Below are positions 21,450 to 32,800 of a stretch of DNA of 64,000 bases, piece after piece. Location of the stretch: the NCBI GenBank assembly GCA_022702545.1, contig JAHRBC010000006.1, positions 2,170,001 to 2,234,000 on the forward strand, written 5' to 3'. Below the pieces are notes generated by a model. That model was not told the origin of the DNA, did no database searches, and saw only the letters and a program-made list of their open reading frames with translations. How positions within the stretch are numbered: the stretch's first letter is position 1; each line of letters begins with the position of its first letter. Source of the DNA: Phycomyces nitens. Taxonomy: Eukaryota > Mucoromycota > Mucoromycetes > Mucorales > Phycomycetaceae. Position numbers and translations under genes: made by a program.

Positions 21450-22437
21450 AAGATGTTGGTTGGCAATTTCCAACGAATGACAAAAGAGGAAATGTAAAGA
21501 AGTAGTTGTTTTAAATGTGATAGATGTTGACAGAAGGTTGAGGTGAGAAGGGTAAACACAAGTTTGTACAAAGCACAAGGTAAAAACATCACTTGCGATT
21601 TTTCGTGTACATGCGTACACGAATAAGGTTTGGCGGGAAAATGCGACAGGCTTACCGACCCTCTCAACTACCCAAGGCACCAATTTCCAATGTCACGTGC
21701 TCCGTGACTTAGGCCAGGCTTTCCATGCTGGCCTTCCACCTTCCGACCACGCGGACCGGACCAAGCTCCTGGGCCCTTCGGCCGGACTGGCCGGACTGGT
21801 CGGACCAAGGCAAGATTTGGAATTCTGGTAATCATCCCACCACAACCGTGTCAATAATGACGCGTGTGGTACTTTGTTGTGTGTAGGAGGTGGACGAGAA
21901 AAGAAAGGTACGGGTAGTAATATGGATCGAAATCCGGAATGGAGGAAGAATAGGTTCGAAAAGGAGGAAACGGGTGTAAATAAGATAGTCGCTTTGTTAC
22001 CAAAGTGACTACAAGGACAGGAATAAGAAATGCTTTCACAAAAGTGAGAGCAAAAGGGGATACAAATAGGATGGATACAAATATATGATATTAACTTCAC
22101 CACAGGTGAATCAATAACGAAATACAGCACAGGGATACAAATGAGAATAAAAAAAAGGGGGTAGTCAATCTTCCAAGAAGACTTGACTAGTACAAATAAA
22201 AATATAAAGAACAACCAATCTTCCACGAAGACTTGGTAAGAAACAAAATATAACGGAAGAAATTCACAAGAAAGAATAAGGATTCAGACAACTTTGTCAG
22301 AGAAGAAACTTGTATCAGAATTTGACCTTGTTTATTGAGTGTTTGATTTTGAGATATTTATACTAATTGTTGGATAAAATAATATACGATAAAATAATAG
22401 AAAGATGTTGTATGAAATCATAAAATAACATACGGAA
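21450..22437. other. Unclassified sequence between A1 and E, with GC-rich island
   Basis: The stretch 21690-21830 is clearly GC-rich against its AT-rich surroundings. It contains the inverted repeat GTCACG-TGCTC-CGTGAC (about 21692-21708) and GGCCGGACTGGCCGGACTGG (about 21779-21798). Further right, the segment AATCTTCCA-(A/C)-GAAGACTTG occurs twice (about 22169 and 22217). A 177-residue minus-strand open frame (21693-22226) is hydrophobic, low in complexity and unlike any family I know, so I do not call it a gene. This may be host DNA or a decayed LTR retroelement. E is inserted at its right edge. Confidence 0.5.
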
Positions 22438-22681
22438 CACTGGAAAAATGGGTCTGAATACTCATGTGTGAGCAAAGCTGTCTACCTGAGGAAAATTAGG
22501 GCAAATTTGCAGCTCAACACCTTTTTTTGTGTTCTGATTAAAAACGTTCTTTTGCTTGACCCCATTGGCTTGATTAAAAAGAATAAAACAACGTTGCTTT
22601 TTTACCACTATAAAATATTAATAAATAAAGTATATGTAACACTCGTTTCCTTTTTGTTTTAACATTATAAACACAAACACA

Positions 22682-25600
22682 ATGTCATCTTCAAATACTT
22701 TTTACAACACCAAGTGCTATTGCAATAGATGCAACAACAATGGCCAAGGCTACACATTGGTAGCAAGCCGAACTGCTCAGCGTCATAGCAAGAGAGCAAG
22801 AATTGAACAGAGCAACTCAAATGAGATTGGTATGATAATTTCAGTGTTTATTTTTATGTATTGTATAATAATTTCGGCGGTATGAAACACAGACACTCAA
22901 GCAGACATGGATATTGATATTCAATGTAAGAAAAGTTTATTTGAAAAAAGTAGAGACTAAGAAACTATTATATTCTATAAGCGGTCATTTCTACTCAACA
23001 GTCTGGACCCTCGGATGTATTGGACGGTCAGACCAACTCACCTTTTTGGGATGCCGATGTAATGCTGGATGAGGGCGATTCAGTTGCTAATGAGGCCAAT
23101 GCCGATGGCGAACGCGATGACGAAAGCGATGATGAAGAAGATGAAGGCGAAGATGAAGTTGAGATCGAGGTTGAGGAATTCGACAGTGAAGGTGCGTGTT
23201 GCATAGCCAAAAGCAAAGAGAAAGCAGCAAAGAAAAAAGCCTGAAAAGAATTGAATATTAATTTTTTCGATTTTAAAATAGACCCTTTCCCAACCCCCAA
23301 TATGCCTGAAAATCCTGTGCACAGGTTTATTGCCGTTTTTGTTGTCCTCTTTGCATCCCGCTATGTGGTCAACAAGGGTGCTGTTGTCTTGATCGAGTTC
23401 ATCAACACACTCTTGACGATTTACGAGCAGGATTTCCAGCTCCCATCCAGTCTTCTTGGTCTGCAAAGAATGACAGGATATTCTGCGATTTCCAACGGTA
23501 TCAGGAGATTCGTAGCCTGTCCTGATTGCCACGCAGTTTATGAAGAAAACCAGTCTGTCCCCCCTCACTGTGTTTTCACGAAAGTTGGTGCACGTCTGAC
23601 CTGCAACTGCAAGTTGACCAAGGTTACATCGTCTGGAGCATTGGTTCCCAAGCGCGTGTTCCAATACCAGTCATTGAAGCATGCCTTGAAAATTCTTTTC
23701 CTTCGCCCTGATTTTGAAGCAAGCATTCAACACTGGAATCAGGAGCTCAAGATCATGGATACAATGTGCGACATCTTTGACGGTGTTATGTGGAAGGAGT
23801 TGAAAGACATCAGTGGTGAATCTTTTGTTGCCCATCCTCGTTCTTTGATGTTGACGTTGAACATTGATTGGTTCCAGCCCTTTGACAGGGTCACATACTC
23901 TTGTGGGGCCATTTACTTGGTGGTTAACAACTTGCCTCGTGAGGAGCGGTTTAAGGCAGAGAACACTATCCTTGTTGGACTCATGCCTGGGCCAAAGGAG
24001 CCAAAGTCCGAAGAGATTAACCATTATCTCAAGCCTTTGGTTGATGAGTTGGAACAACTGTACGTGGGAATGACTATCCCAACCTTTGAATGCATTTCTG
24101 GAGCAACCGTCCGTGCAGCTTTGTTCATGGTAGCATGTGACATCCCTGCAGCCAGAAAGACAAGTGGATTCACGTCCCATAACAGCACAAACGCCTGTTA
24201 CAAGTGTTGTCGCAAATTTTCTCGTCTTCCTGGGACAAGCAGTGTGGACTTCCGTGGGTTCAATGAGTCTGGGTGGCGTCGTCGTCGTGGTGTGGAGAAC
24301 CGTTTGCATGCTGAGGTGTGGAAGAGTGCAAGCACGCCCTCAGAAAGGCATGAGTTGGAGGTCGAAAATGGTGTTCGATGGTCGCAACTCCATCGCCTTG
24401 GATACTTTGATCTAGTACGTGGAACGATCATTGATCCCATGCATAACCTATTCTTGGGTACAGCCAAGAGGATGGTCGAGACGTGGACTACTAGTGGTCT
24501 AATCACGGATAGGAAGCTGGCTTCTATGCAAGTAATGGCTGAATCAATGGTGGTGCCAACTGACTACACCATTTTGAAGACGAAGATCAGTAGAGGATTT
24601 CCATATATGAAGGCTGATGAATGGAAATCCTGGGTGTTGGTGTATTCTCCTGTGCTGCTCAGAGACGTTCTTCCTCTGGATAAGTTCAAGAATTGGATCG
24701 ACTTTGTTGATGCTTGCCGTCTCCTTGCAACACCAACAATCACGTTTGATGACCTTGACGACGCCCATGCCCATTTGGAAAGATTCTGTCAGAAATGCGA
24801 AGAATTGTATCCTGCTCCCACTCTCACCTGCAACATGCACCTGCACATCCATCTTCGCGAAACCATTCGTGATTTTGGACCTGTGTATGGTTATTGGCTG
24901 TTTGGGTTCGAGAGGTACAATGGCCTGTTGAAGAAGATCGACACCAACAGAAGAGATGGATTTGAGTCCACATTCATGAAGACTTTTGTTGAAGACATGT
25001 ACAAGGGCGACTACGTACAAAAAATGCTCTCCTGTCCGAACCAAGCTTCTTTCCGTCCTCTTCTGTCAAAACTCACATCATCATCCACAACTGCCACCTC
25101 CTCCTCTGCCCCTCTTTCACACACGCCATTTATACTTCAGCTATTTGTGCGTGCATCTTTAAAGCCTGAATTTCCGATAAAGGGAAATGAGCCCCTTCCT
25201 CTCTCTGCCTTCCCTCTCTTGGTGAGAAAGCCATCTGTAATGGATGATACAGATTATCTCCAGTTGTTGGAGTACTATCGGCTATCGTATGGTATACCAA
25301 GTCTTCAGCATTATCATCAGGCAACGTCTTCAGGTATCTTTGTTGATAATCATATCACAAAGATAAAATCTATCAATCTTCTCGGCCAGACGTATAAAGG
25401 CAAAAATGGTTCCGTAGACCGTGGGTCATTCATTCAAGCACTATTCCTGGGTAGAGTTGGTGATCCTCCACGAGCATACACAGGACAAATTCAGTACTTG
25501 TTCCTCCACAAGCTCAGTTGTTCATCAATCGGAAATAATTCCACTCATGTCTTTGCTTTCGTGAGATGGCTCATCAACATGCCAAGTAGAACACGTGAAT

Positions 25601-25761
25601 ACGAAGGAGTTGAGGTCTGCTCGCCAAGTTTCTCTCCAGATGATTATCATTGTATATTGCCAGTACATCGTATTCTTTTGGAAGTCGCGACTGCTGAGCT
25701 GGTGTCTGGTGTTAATGTGAAGATGCTGGTCATTCCTTTACCAAAAAAGATGTATGCTTAA
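22682..25761 (+). CDS. E Tnp2-type transposase (spliced, intact)
   Basis: Exon 1 is 22682-22829 and encodes TKCYCNRCNNNGQGYTLVA with a following HSKRAR. A tiny exon ends at 22925 (DMDIDIQ). A third exon ends at 23191 and is strongly acidic (DDESDDEEDEGEDEVEIEVE). The last exon runs from 23282 to the stop at 25759-25761. In the last exon the first candidate catalytic block NIDWFQPFD lies near 23862. LVGLMPGPKEPK and ACDIPAARKTSGFTSH with CYKCCRKF follow. IDPMHNLFLGTAKRM lies near 24436, and a DUF4218-like block with FGPVYGYWLFGFERYNG near 24873. The C-terminal third includes GQTYKGKNG and LPVHRILLEVA, also shared by all paralogues. No frameshift or stop is seen. Its end is 133 bp from the convergent gene 2 stop. 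Confidence 0.92.
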
Positions 25762-25893
25762 AGCATTAATAAATAAATACTTGTTTCTTTTAAAAAGAAC
25801 AAAACAAAACATTCATTGCCTTTAAACATGTCTTTGGGATTAAATACGTAAGCAAGAGTAAAATAAAACAATTGTTTTTTATTTATTTTTTAT

Positions 25894-27008
25894 TTAATTT
25901 CTTATGACCCAAGGAGGCAGACGGGCGGCCAAGTCACCAGGGACTGCTAAGTCTCTGACTCCTTTGAGATCTCTTGACAGCATCTGATGAGCATTCATCC
26001 CCAAGTCAAGAGAAACGAATGAGTCAACGATTTCAATAAACCGGTTGAACTAAATAGCATTTGTTAATATTTCAAAAATGATATCTTAATAAATATATTA
26101 TTATATATTGTTTACAGAATAATTTACCTCATCGCTTCTCCAGCTTGGGCGATAAACGGAGACCCGACGCTTGCCAAGAGTCTTTGAAGTATCGTTGTCT
26201 GATTCTCCTTCAGACATTGCTTCTTTCTGAAGCAGACCAGAACAAACTTGCCCCATTGCCTGCTCAATGGCCTCCTTATGTTTGAGAAAGGCAGTCATGC
26301 GACGTTCGAAATGCTAACAAATATCCAACATGTATTCATTAATATTTGTCTCTAGTTTGAATAGTATACAACCTACATCTTTTTCACGGTTTGCCCTTCT
26401 CGAACGAGCGTTGGAGACTGCCTTCTTCTCAGAAGACTTTCTCTGCTCCTGACGACGGCTACAGAAGTTTCTGTAGACTTTCTCTCGAATGTCACTTCTT
26501 CTCAAGGGCGAGCCAACAAAATTTGGCCCAAGGTAAGCCAGTAGACGTTCTACCAGCTCCTTGTTGGGACTCTCGTCAAAGTGAGTATGGACATCCCACC
26601 TTGGCTTGTTGTTATTTGCCTGGATGTCAACCAACGCCCTTGACCTCAACTTTGGCTGCCACAAATATTCACGAATATCTTTCTGTTTGATCAAAATAAG
26701 AATTTAGTTGATAGGATATTATATCTGGTGACACCTACAAACACACGTTTCTTTGCATCAGACATCGATTCATTTGTGGCCTCGGCAGTTGGGGCAGCAA
26801 CAGAGGCAAGAACAGGTACTGGAGCCACAATACTTGTGGCAGCAATGACAGTGAGGTTGGACTCAATAAGAGTCCCCATTCTTCTGTTCATCGTGGTCAT
26901 GTCGCCTCTAATTGAGGCAAGATCCTCTTGGAGATTCGTGATGACCGTCTGCATATTGACATCGTCGTCAGCAGGTCGTGGAGCAATATTCCTTCTTTGG
27001 TTTGACAT
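25894..27008 (-). CDS. E gene 2, accessory protein (305 aa, four exons, intact)
   Basis: Exons are 26739-27008, 26377-26682, 26128-26313 and 25894-26049, all GT-AG, giving 918 nt with stop. The N terminus (MSNQRRNIAPRPADDDVN) leads into a coiled-coil-like stretch (ITNLQEDLASIRGDMTTMNR) and an Ala/Val/Pro-rich linker. Exon 2 holds the conserved central domain (IREYLWQPKLRS, ANNNKPRWDVHTHFDESPNK, LRRSDIREKVYRNF) and basic residues. Exon 3 has ALLQKEAMS-like and acidic motifs, then VYRPSWRSDE, the shared junction motif; exon 4 continues FNRFIEIVDSF and ends LAARLPPWVIRN. No domain that I can name. By analogy with two-protein CACTA systems it may recognise subterminal DNA, but nothing in the sequence proves that. 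Confidence 0.8.
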
Positions 27009-27239
27009 TTTCTATTATAAATTATATCAAAAATACACAATATTTAATACTCGTTTACTACTTTAAGTTTAAACATATCTTTTACTTAAAACGCACAAGA
27101 GACAGATAGATAGAAAAATTGGATTTGAGTGGGAAGAGTGAACAAGTTGGTCAAAAGGATTTAATAATATAAAATACAGATTATATATTAGTAAAGACAG
27201 CTTTATTTATAAATCCAAAAAGACTTCTTGTACACATTA

Positions 27240-28414
27240 ATGAACGGCACCATTATTGCTTTTGGACTCTATCCATTACACCTATTCTGTCTCTGTTTCA
27301 AATTATATATCCTTGTATTTTTTTTTCTTTTTAGCCTTTTTTCCTTTCTCTTGTTTCCTTATATCCGCGCCTATTTTCTCTTTCTTTTTTTACACCTCTT
27401 TAGACTAAAAAATTGGCGGCTTCTTTATAAACACGCACTCATTCCAATACATCCTGCCTGCATTGCTCCTCCAAACTAATCATGGTCAGTTAAATGTGCC
27501 GGTGCCATCTTGCAAATTATTCTGATTCTCTCTTTCTATTTTATAGACCTCTTCCACTTTCATAGCCTATTATATGATAACGTCATCAGTCCCAGTGTAA
27601 AAAAATATTTTCGTGTCAAACTTTTTTTTTCTCTAATGCTTCTTATTCTCCTATAGGCCGCCGCCATCAATCACCCTATACCCCATCTGCGTCTTCTATC
27701 ATCTACAACTGTCATCATAATGGTAATGCTGTCTTTTAGCTTTTATACTTTTTTATATATTTATTCTGACTATCTCTTTTGATCTTATAGACCTCCTCTA
27801 CTGGCATGGTCTATTATATGGTATCGTCATTGGTGCTATGGTAAAAAAATCTTTTTGTGTCAAAAATAATAATTTTCTTTTCTAACGTTTCTTATTCTAC
27901 AATAGGCCGCCGCCATCACTGTCTACCTCATCTGCCTCCCTCATCATCTACGACTGGTTATCATAATGGTAATGCCGTTTCTTGGTCTTTGTGCTTTTCA
28001 AAATATTATTCTGGCTATTTACTAATAATTTTTTATACTCTTAATAAGAAGCTATTGTTGGCCGCCATATACCATCCCTCTACTATAATCGCCAACTCTG
28101 CTTCTGGTATGTAAATTAATTATTTTATCACTCAATTCACCTGTAATAATTTATTTTACCCCATCTCTAGTCAACCTAATCATACAAGATGCCATGCCGC
28201 ACAACTCAGCCCCTCTTTGTCCATTCTTGTCCATCCCTTACAATGTAAGTATAATATACCTCGCATCTTGAATAGCACCCGCACTTTTGAATATATGTCA
28301 CTAATATAACTTTTATTATATCAGAACACTACCGCAACCACCCAAATCGCCGTCGGACCTTATTTTCAGGTATTGTTCAGTAGAGAAGCACCCGATCCAA
28401 GTAGTATCAAGTAG
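27240..28414 (+). CDS. E gene 3, micro-exon gene with repeated exon modules (candidate)
   Basis: The first ATG at 27240 opens a hydrophobic segment (MNGTIIAFGLYPLHLFCLCF). Then alternate two kinds of short exon. Type 1 is about 50 nt, starts ACCTC and contains TATTATATGGTA; copies are near 27547 and 27791. Type 2 is 63-66 nt, starts GCCGCCGCCATCA and ends CATAATG before gtaatg; copies are near 27658 and 27906. Later exons include the pair 28194 to about 28245 (PHNSAPLCPFLSIPYN) and about 28325-28414, ending EAPDPSSIK and TAG. A type 1 plus type 2 pair is not a multiple of three, so successive modules shift phase, and I could not prove one continuous frame. Similar module arrays occur in D' and D. 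No homologue is recognised; a membrane protein or a spliced non-coding RNA are both possible. Confidence 0.45.
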
Positions 28415-28941
28415 GCCGGTAGAAGCGGCAAGGATAGACAGTAATAGTATTAGAACTCGTGTATAGAACCATTCTATTCTTTCCAATAAACACAAATATA
28501 AACCATAAACAACCTAATAAGTACGGGATATAAAATAATGGGGGAGCATTCAATGCTTGATTACACAGTAATAGCCTTCAAATATTGGTTAAAAATTAAG
28601 AAAGCCTTCAATCCACCTGAGTATAATCGGATTTTAATCATGTCAAGAGGTTCTTTTGCTTTCAACTTTCCTCTTATATAAAGAGTGTACAACAACGAAA
28701 CTTGGTTTCAAATAGACTTTTATTCTGTACATCAGGTCAAATTAATGACCCGCTCATACTAACAACCCCCACTTGGTCAGCCCATGAAGTAAATACTCAT
28801 GCAGAAACCAGGTCATAACTCATTGTGTAAAACTTGGCTTTGGCACATACAGAAACCCATACAGCGTATCTAATAAATCTTAATTTTACCCCTTAGTAAC
28901 CGCACTTTTACACATGAGTATTCAGACCCATTTTTCCAGTG

Positions 28942-29357
28942 GAAGAGTTGACAGAAGATTGGATAGAATAGAATCAATAAAAATAAAAATAATAATAAAA
29001 CTAAATAAATGAGAAAATTGTTGGGAGATTTGTAGACTTGACTAACGAGAGATTCTTTACCAAAATTGTTAAAGAAGTGTACAACAAAACACACCACTAA
29101 ATTTTAGTGTGAGTGGAAATCGAAAGAAAGGGGAAAAGGTTTTGTTAAGGAAAAATTAGAAAAATTGAGAGACAAGAAAAAAAAAATGTCAAAGGGAAAA
29201 GGTGCAAAGGTCTTCGCCCGCCGTCGGCAAATGAAATAAATTGAGGACCACGTCACGACTACCTGCACCGTCAGTGACCTTGGCTACCCAAAACGGCCCA
29301 AAAATCGGGTTGCGACTGAGGCTGACAATACCACAACACACCGTGTCAATAACAATA
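28942..29357. other. AT-rich then mixed sequence upstream of tRNA-Glu
   Basis: No gene is seen. The segment 29335-29352 (ACACCGTGTCAATAACAA) resembles 21843-21860 (AACCGTGTCAATAATGA), hinting that this and the 21.5-22.4 kb region once belonged to the same repeat or flank. It may contain true chromosomal sequence, since it directly precedes the tRNA gene. Confidence 0.4.
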
Positions 29358-29429
29358 TCCGCATTGGTCTAGTGGTTATGATCCGTCGCTTTCACCGTCG
29401 TGACCGGGGTTCGATTCCCCGATGCGGAA
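29358..29429 (+). tRNA. tRNA-Glu (anticodon TTC)
   Basis: The 72-nt cloverleaf has acceptor arm TCCGCAT pairing with ATGCGGA and discriminator A. An A-box-like segment TGGTCTAGTGG and a perfect B box GGTTCGATTCC are present. The T arm is CGGGG-TTCGATT-CCCCG. The anticodon loop CTTTCAC gives anticodon TTC. The anticodon stem CGTCG/CGTCG has one T-T mismatch (positions 29-41) where fungal tRNA-Glu usually has a pair, so function may be affected. A TTTT terminator follows at 29434. The 3' half of this gene, from GGTTCG at 29408, is repeated at every LINE unit boundary downstream. Confidence 0.88.
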
Positions 29430-29860
29430 ATAGTTTTGCCGATTGCTCATAATATCACAAACAAACATACTTTTTGCACTTAATACAAAAGAACAACCTC
29501 TTCAAGACACATCTTTTGGTGCAAGAAGCATTCTCCTGCCATATCAACAACATACTTTTTTTTCGACATCTGTCCGACAATCTCGCGATTCCAGCATCTC
29601 AGCTCATCACAACATTGTCAACATCGTCAAAAACATTTTTTAATTATTAAGTAATTCGGCCTTGGCTCTTAAGAACATTTCGATCTACTTGGCAACACCT
29701 ATATACTGTGAAAACCCCAACCTCTTCCTGCAACTCCTTCATCTGTTTCGTACCTAGGCGCGATTTTTTGCTGGGACCTGGTCCTTTTCCTTTATTTATT
29801 GTCCTGCCCTGTCTTGCTCTGAAAAAGTTTTTTCTTGTCTCCGACTCTATTTCCGCTGCA

Positions 29861-32800
29861 ATGTCCGCAGCCCTCACTCAACACTTTGATGGGTACATCG
29901 ATTCTGATTACTTTCGTTGTCCATTGTGCCCACCCACAGACCATATATTATTTTTCTCAGCCCGTGCATTCTCTCTCCATGGTTCCCATAAACACAAACG
30001 TAAATTTGTAGTCAATTGGAAATGCTATGACTGTACAAAGGCGTTTACAAGTCGTGATGATTTTATTCACCATGAATGTGTCCTGTCCTATGTGGCCCCT
30101 CACCTTGTTCGTGTTCCTCCTCTCTCTGGCCATTCACCTGCCTGTCAACCCATTGACGATTTTCCTGTCATCAGCACTGCCAAGGCCTTCATCTGTCCAT
30201 GTTGCCCAAGCCAATACACTGAGGCATATTCTCTTCAACGTCACCATCTTGTCAAGCACAAACGATATTTGCGGATCGTTTGGACTTGCCCATGCCGTTG
30301 TGGTTTTGCCACAGTTGAGAAACTGGATGTCACCAACCATGTCAAGTACGATTGTGCCGTTGGAACTGACGTTGACGATGTTGATCTTGACAATAGCATT
30401 TGCTATGGTTGTGACCAATACTTCCCTTCTTGTGATCTCGTTTCCCATCGTCAAACACACCCTGGTTTTGTTGATGCCCTTGCAGGAACATGGCGCCTCC
30501 CTTTTGCTGGCACAGAACTCTCTACATTGAACGATATCATTGGACTTGTTGGTTGGGATTCTGCTACAATCACGCAACATCTTCGTCAGAAACGTATCTG
30601 GAAACACCCCAACATTATCAGTTCGTTCTTACAGAAATCGGGCTCCTCACCACTGCCTCTGCTTCCTTCTCTGGTTGGCGAAAATCGATTCTCTGCTTTG
30701 AGTACTGCCTTGGACACTGGTGACGATTGTGAGAGCGATGTGGACGATACTCCTCTTGATGCATTTGATACACCCATTGGTGTTTTGGACGCCACAGCCA
30801 ACTCTAACATCGATTCACACAACGATGATAACGATAGCTCTGGGTTCACCACTCCACTTGCCACATCACCAGCTTTGCCACCTCAACCCTCTACCATTTT
30901 CATGCTGGGCAAACGTACACTAAACGATCGTTCACCACAACCAACTGGGTATCGTTTTACACGCCCACCTGCAAAGACCCTGGCCTCTGTTGCTCACACT
31001 CCCCAGACTGCTTCTGCTGCTCCCATTGTTGTTTCTACCTTTGAGCAAGCATCGAACTTTCTGCGTGGACTCGACCTCAAGCTCCCAACACCACCTTCCC
31101 CACCATCACCAACGCCTTCTCCTCTGATCTCGCCTCTTCTTCTTGCTTCCTCTGCCCATGAGGGCGATGTTCTGGCTGATATTCTGGACGAAAACTCTGT
31201 TGACGCTGATCATTCTGATCATGCTGATACAATTGGTGCCGTTGAAGTTGCTGCTGATGTTTTGTCTTGCACTGGTAGTGTACCTCCTGTTGTTTTGCCT
31301 GTCCCAACTCGTACACCATTGTCTCCACGCTTCTCTTCCCCTGCTGTCTCTCCTGCTTGTGTTGACTGGCATGACTGTTGGAATATGGACCCTGCTCGCC
31401 GTGCTCGTCTCTTTGCTGACCAAGATCGCCAGAATTCTCTTGCTAGAGAACGTAGAGCCCCTCCAACTTCCCAACGGCCTCCAGAACCACGCCCTTCACC
31501 TACCCCTACCCCCACCATCCACCCCCAAAGACTTGCGTTCATCACGAACCAGGCTGTGCCACCCTCACCAACTGTCACTTTTCCTTTTGACGAGGTGTCT
31601 ATGCACCCAAGTCGACGTGCTTTGCTAGACTTTGCAGACTGTGATGGTCCTTCTCTGGCCCCACTTGATCAGGTTGTCTCTTCTTTGGACGTGAACGTTG
31701 TTCAACGGCGAAAATCACGTCGTCAACGTACTGGAGTAGTCAAGACTGCTCAACCATGTCTTCCTTCTGTACAGCCCATGACGATTGCCATGATTGACGC
31801 TGCTTTGGATTCTTCCTCGAATGACGATGGGAGTGATTGTGCTGCGGTAGAAGCAATGGAGATCTGTGTGGATGTGCTTAAAAAGTCTAAAAACCGACGT
31901 AGACGTGGTAACAAAAAGAACAAAGGAAAGGATAAGGACCCTGCGCCTGACATATCCACTCTGACGCCGCCTCCTGTTCTGCCTGTTCCCAATGTGACAA
32001 AACCCTGCCCCCCACCCATTGGACTCACATCGTCAACGTCTCCTTCACCCTCTACACCACACACTCCACGACGCACACGCACCCGTCCACAGCCTTCCAC
32101 CTCACAGCACCGTTCTTCACAAACCAACTCTGCCCCACAGCAACCAACCCCCTGTACACCTCCACCACTGTCCGTGCCAGCTACCTCTGCAACACCAACT
32201 GCTCCACGTTTGGATAACGATGAGTTTATTTTGGATACACCTATGGAATATACTGGACATGCTAACCAACCTGATCCCACTCCACTTACCTCTTCAGTGT
32301 CAACCAGCCTTGCTCCCACTCCATGGACTCCACACAACCGCCGCCAATATCCATCCATTGCACAGATGATGGCTTCACGTACATCTCGTCCATATCTGCG
32401 GATTCCTCTGTTTGAGACCGTTGACTTGCGTAAATCGTTTGAGTTGACCATAGATTCTCTTGTTTCTCAACATTTGGTCACTCCTTCTGACAATCGTCAA
32501 ACGGTTGAACAAAAGAACAACGCCTTCCATGACGAGTTGTACATGTTGATCTCTGAGTACACGCGGCCAAAGCAAGACAGTGAACGAAGTGGGCTTCGCC
32601 CTATGGATGGTGTTGACGATATCACTCACGCCCTCAATGACAATCCCAATCTCACAGGTGGTGAACGTCGTCGTCTCCTACGCCGTCGTAATCGTCTTCG
32701 TGAAGGTCGTGAGGCTGAAACCGTCTTCCACCAATACAGACATCGTGCAAAGATCACCTATGACAATATGGTTAACCCTGTTGAACGTCAAGCTTGCCCA

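Larger units (their letters stand above)
22438..28941 (+). mobile_element. CACTA element E, complete, three genes
   Basis: The element is 6504 bp. Both ends begin CACTGGAAAAATGGGTCTGA and agree perfectly for 32 bp, up to ...CTCATGTGT. The trinucleotide GAA flanks both sides (22435-22437 and 28942-28944). Genes: transposase on plus (22682-25761), gene 2 on minus (25894-27008), and gene 3 on plus (27240-28414). The region 28415-28941 is the right subterminal sequence, with no gene seen. Perfect terminal repeats, a clean target duplication and open transposase and gene 2 make this the best-preserved CACTA element in the window. Confidence 0.95.

Noticed and set aside
21693..22226. 177-residue hydrophobic minus-strand frame
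   Set aside because: Low complexity, no homologue recognised, no splice or start context that distinguishes it from chance in this sequence.
23671..24309. 212-residue minus-strand frame within the E transposase
   Set aside because: Same situation: antisense to the catalytic exon, no recognisable domain.
28870..29097. 75-residue minus-strand frame across the right end of E
   Set aside because: It crosses the precise E terminus at 28941, so it cannot be an old gene; composition is low-complexity.
31750..32451. 233-residue minus-strand frame inside LINE copy A (and 44521-45222 in copy B)
   Set aside because: Antisense shadow of the Pro/Ser-rich part of the LINE ORF; it is duplicated only because the LINE is duplicated.
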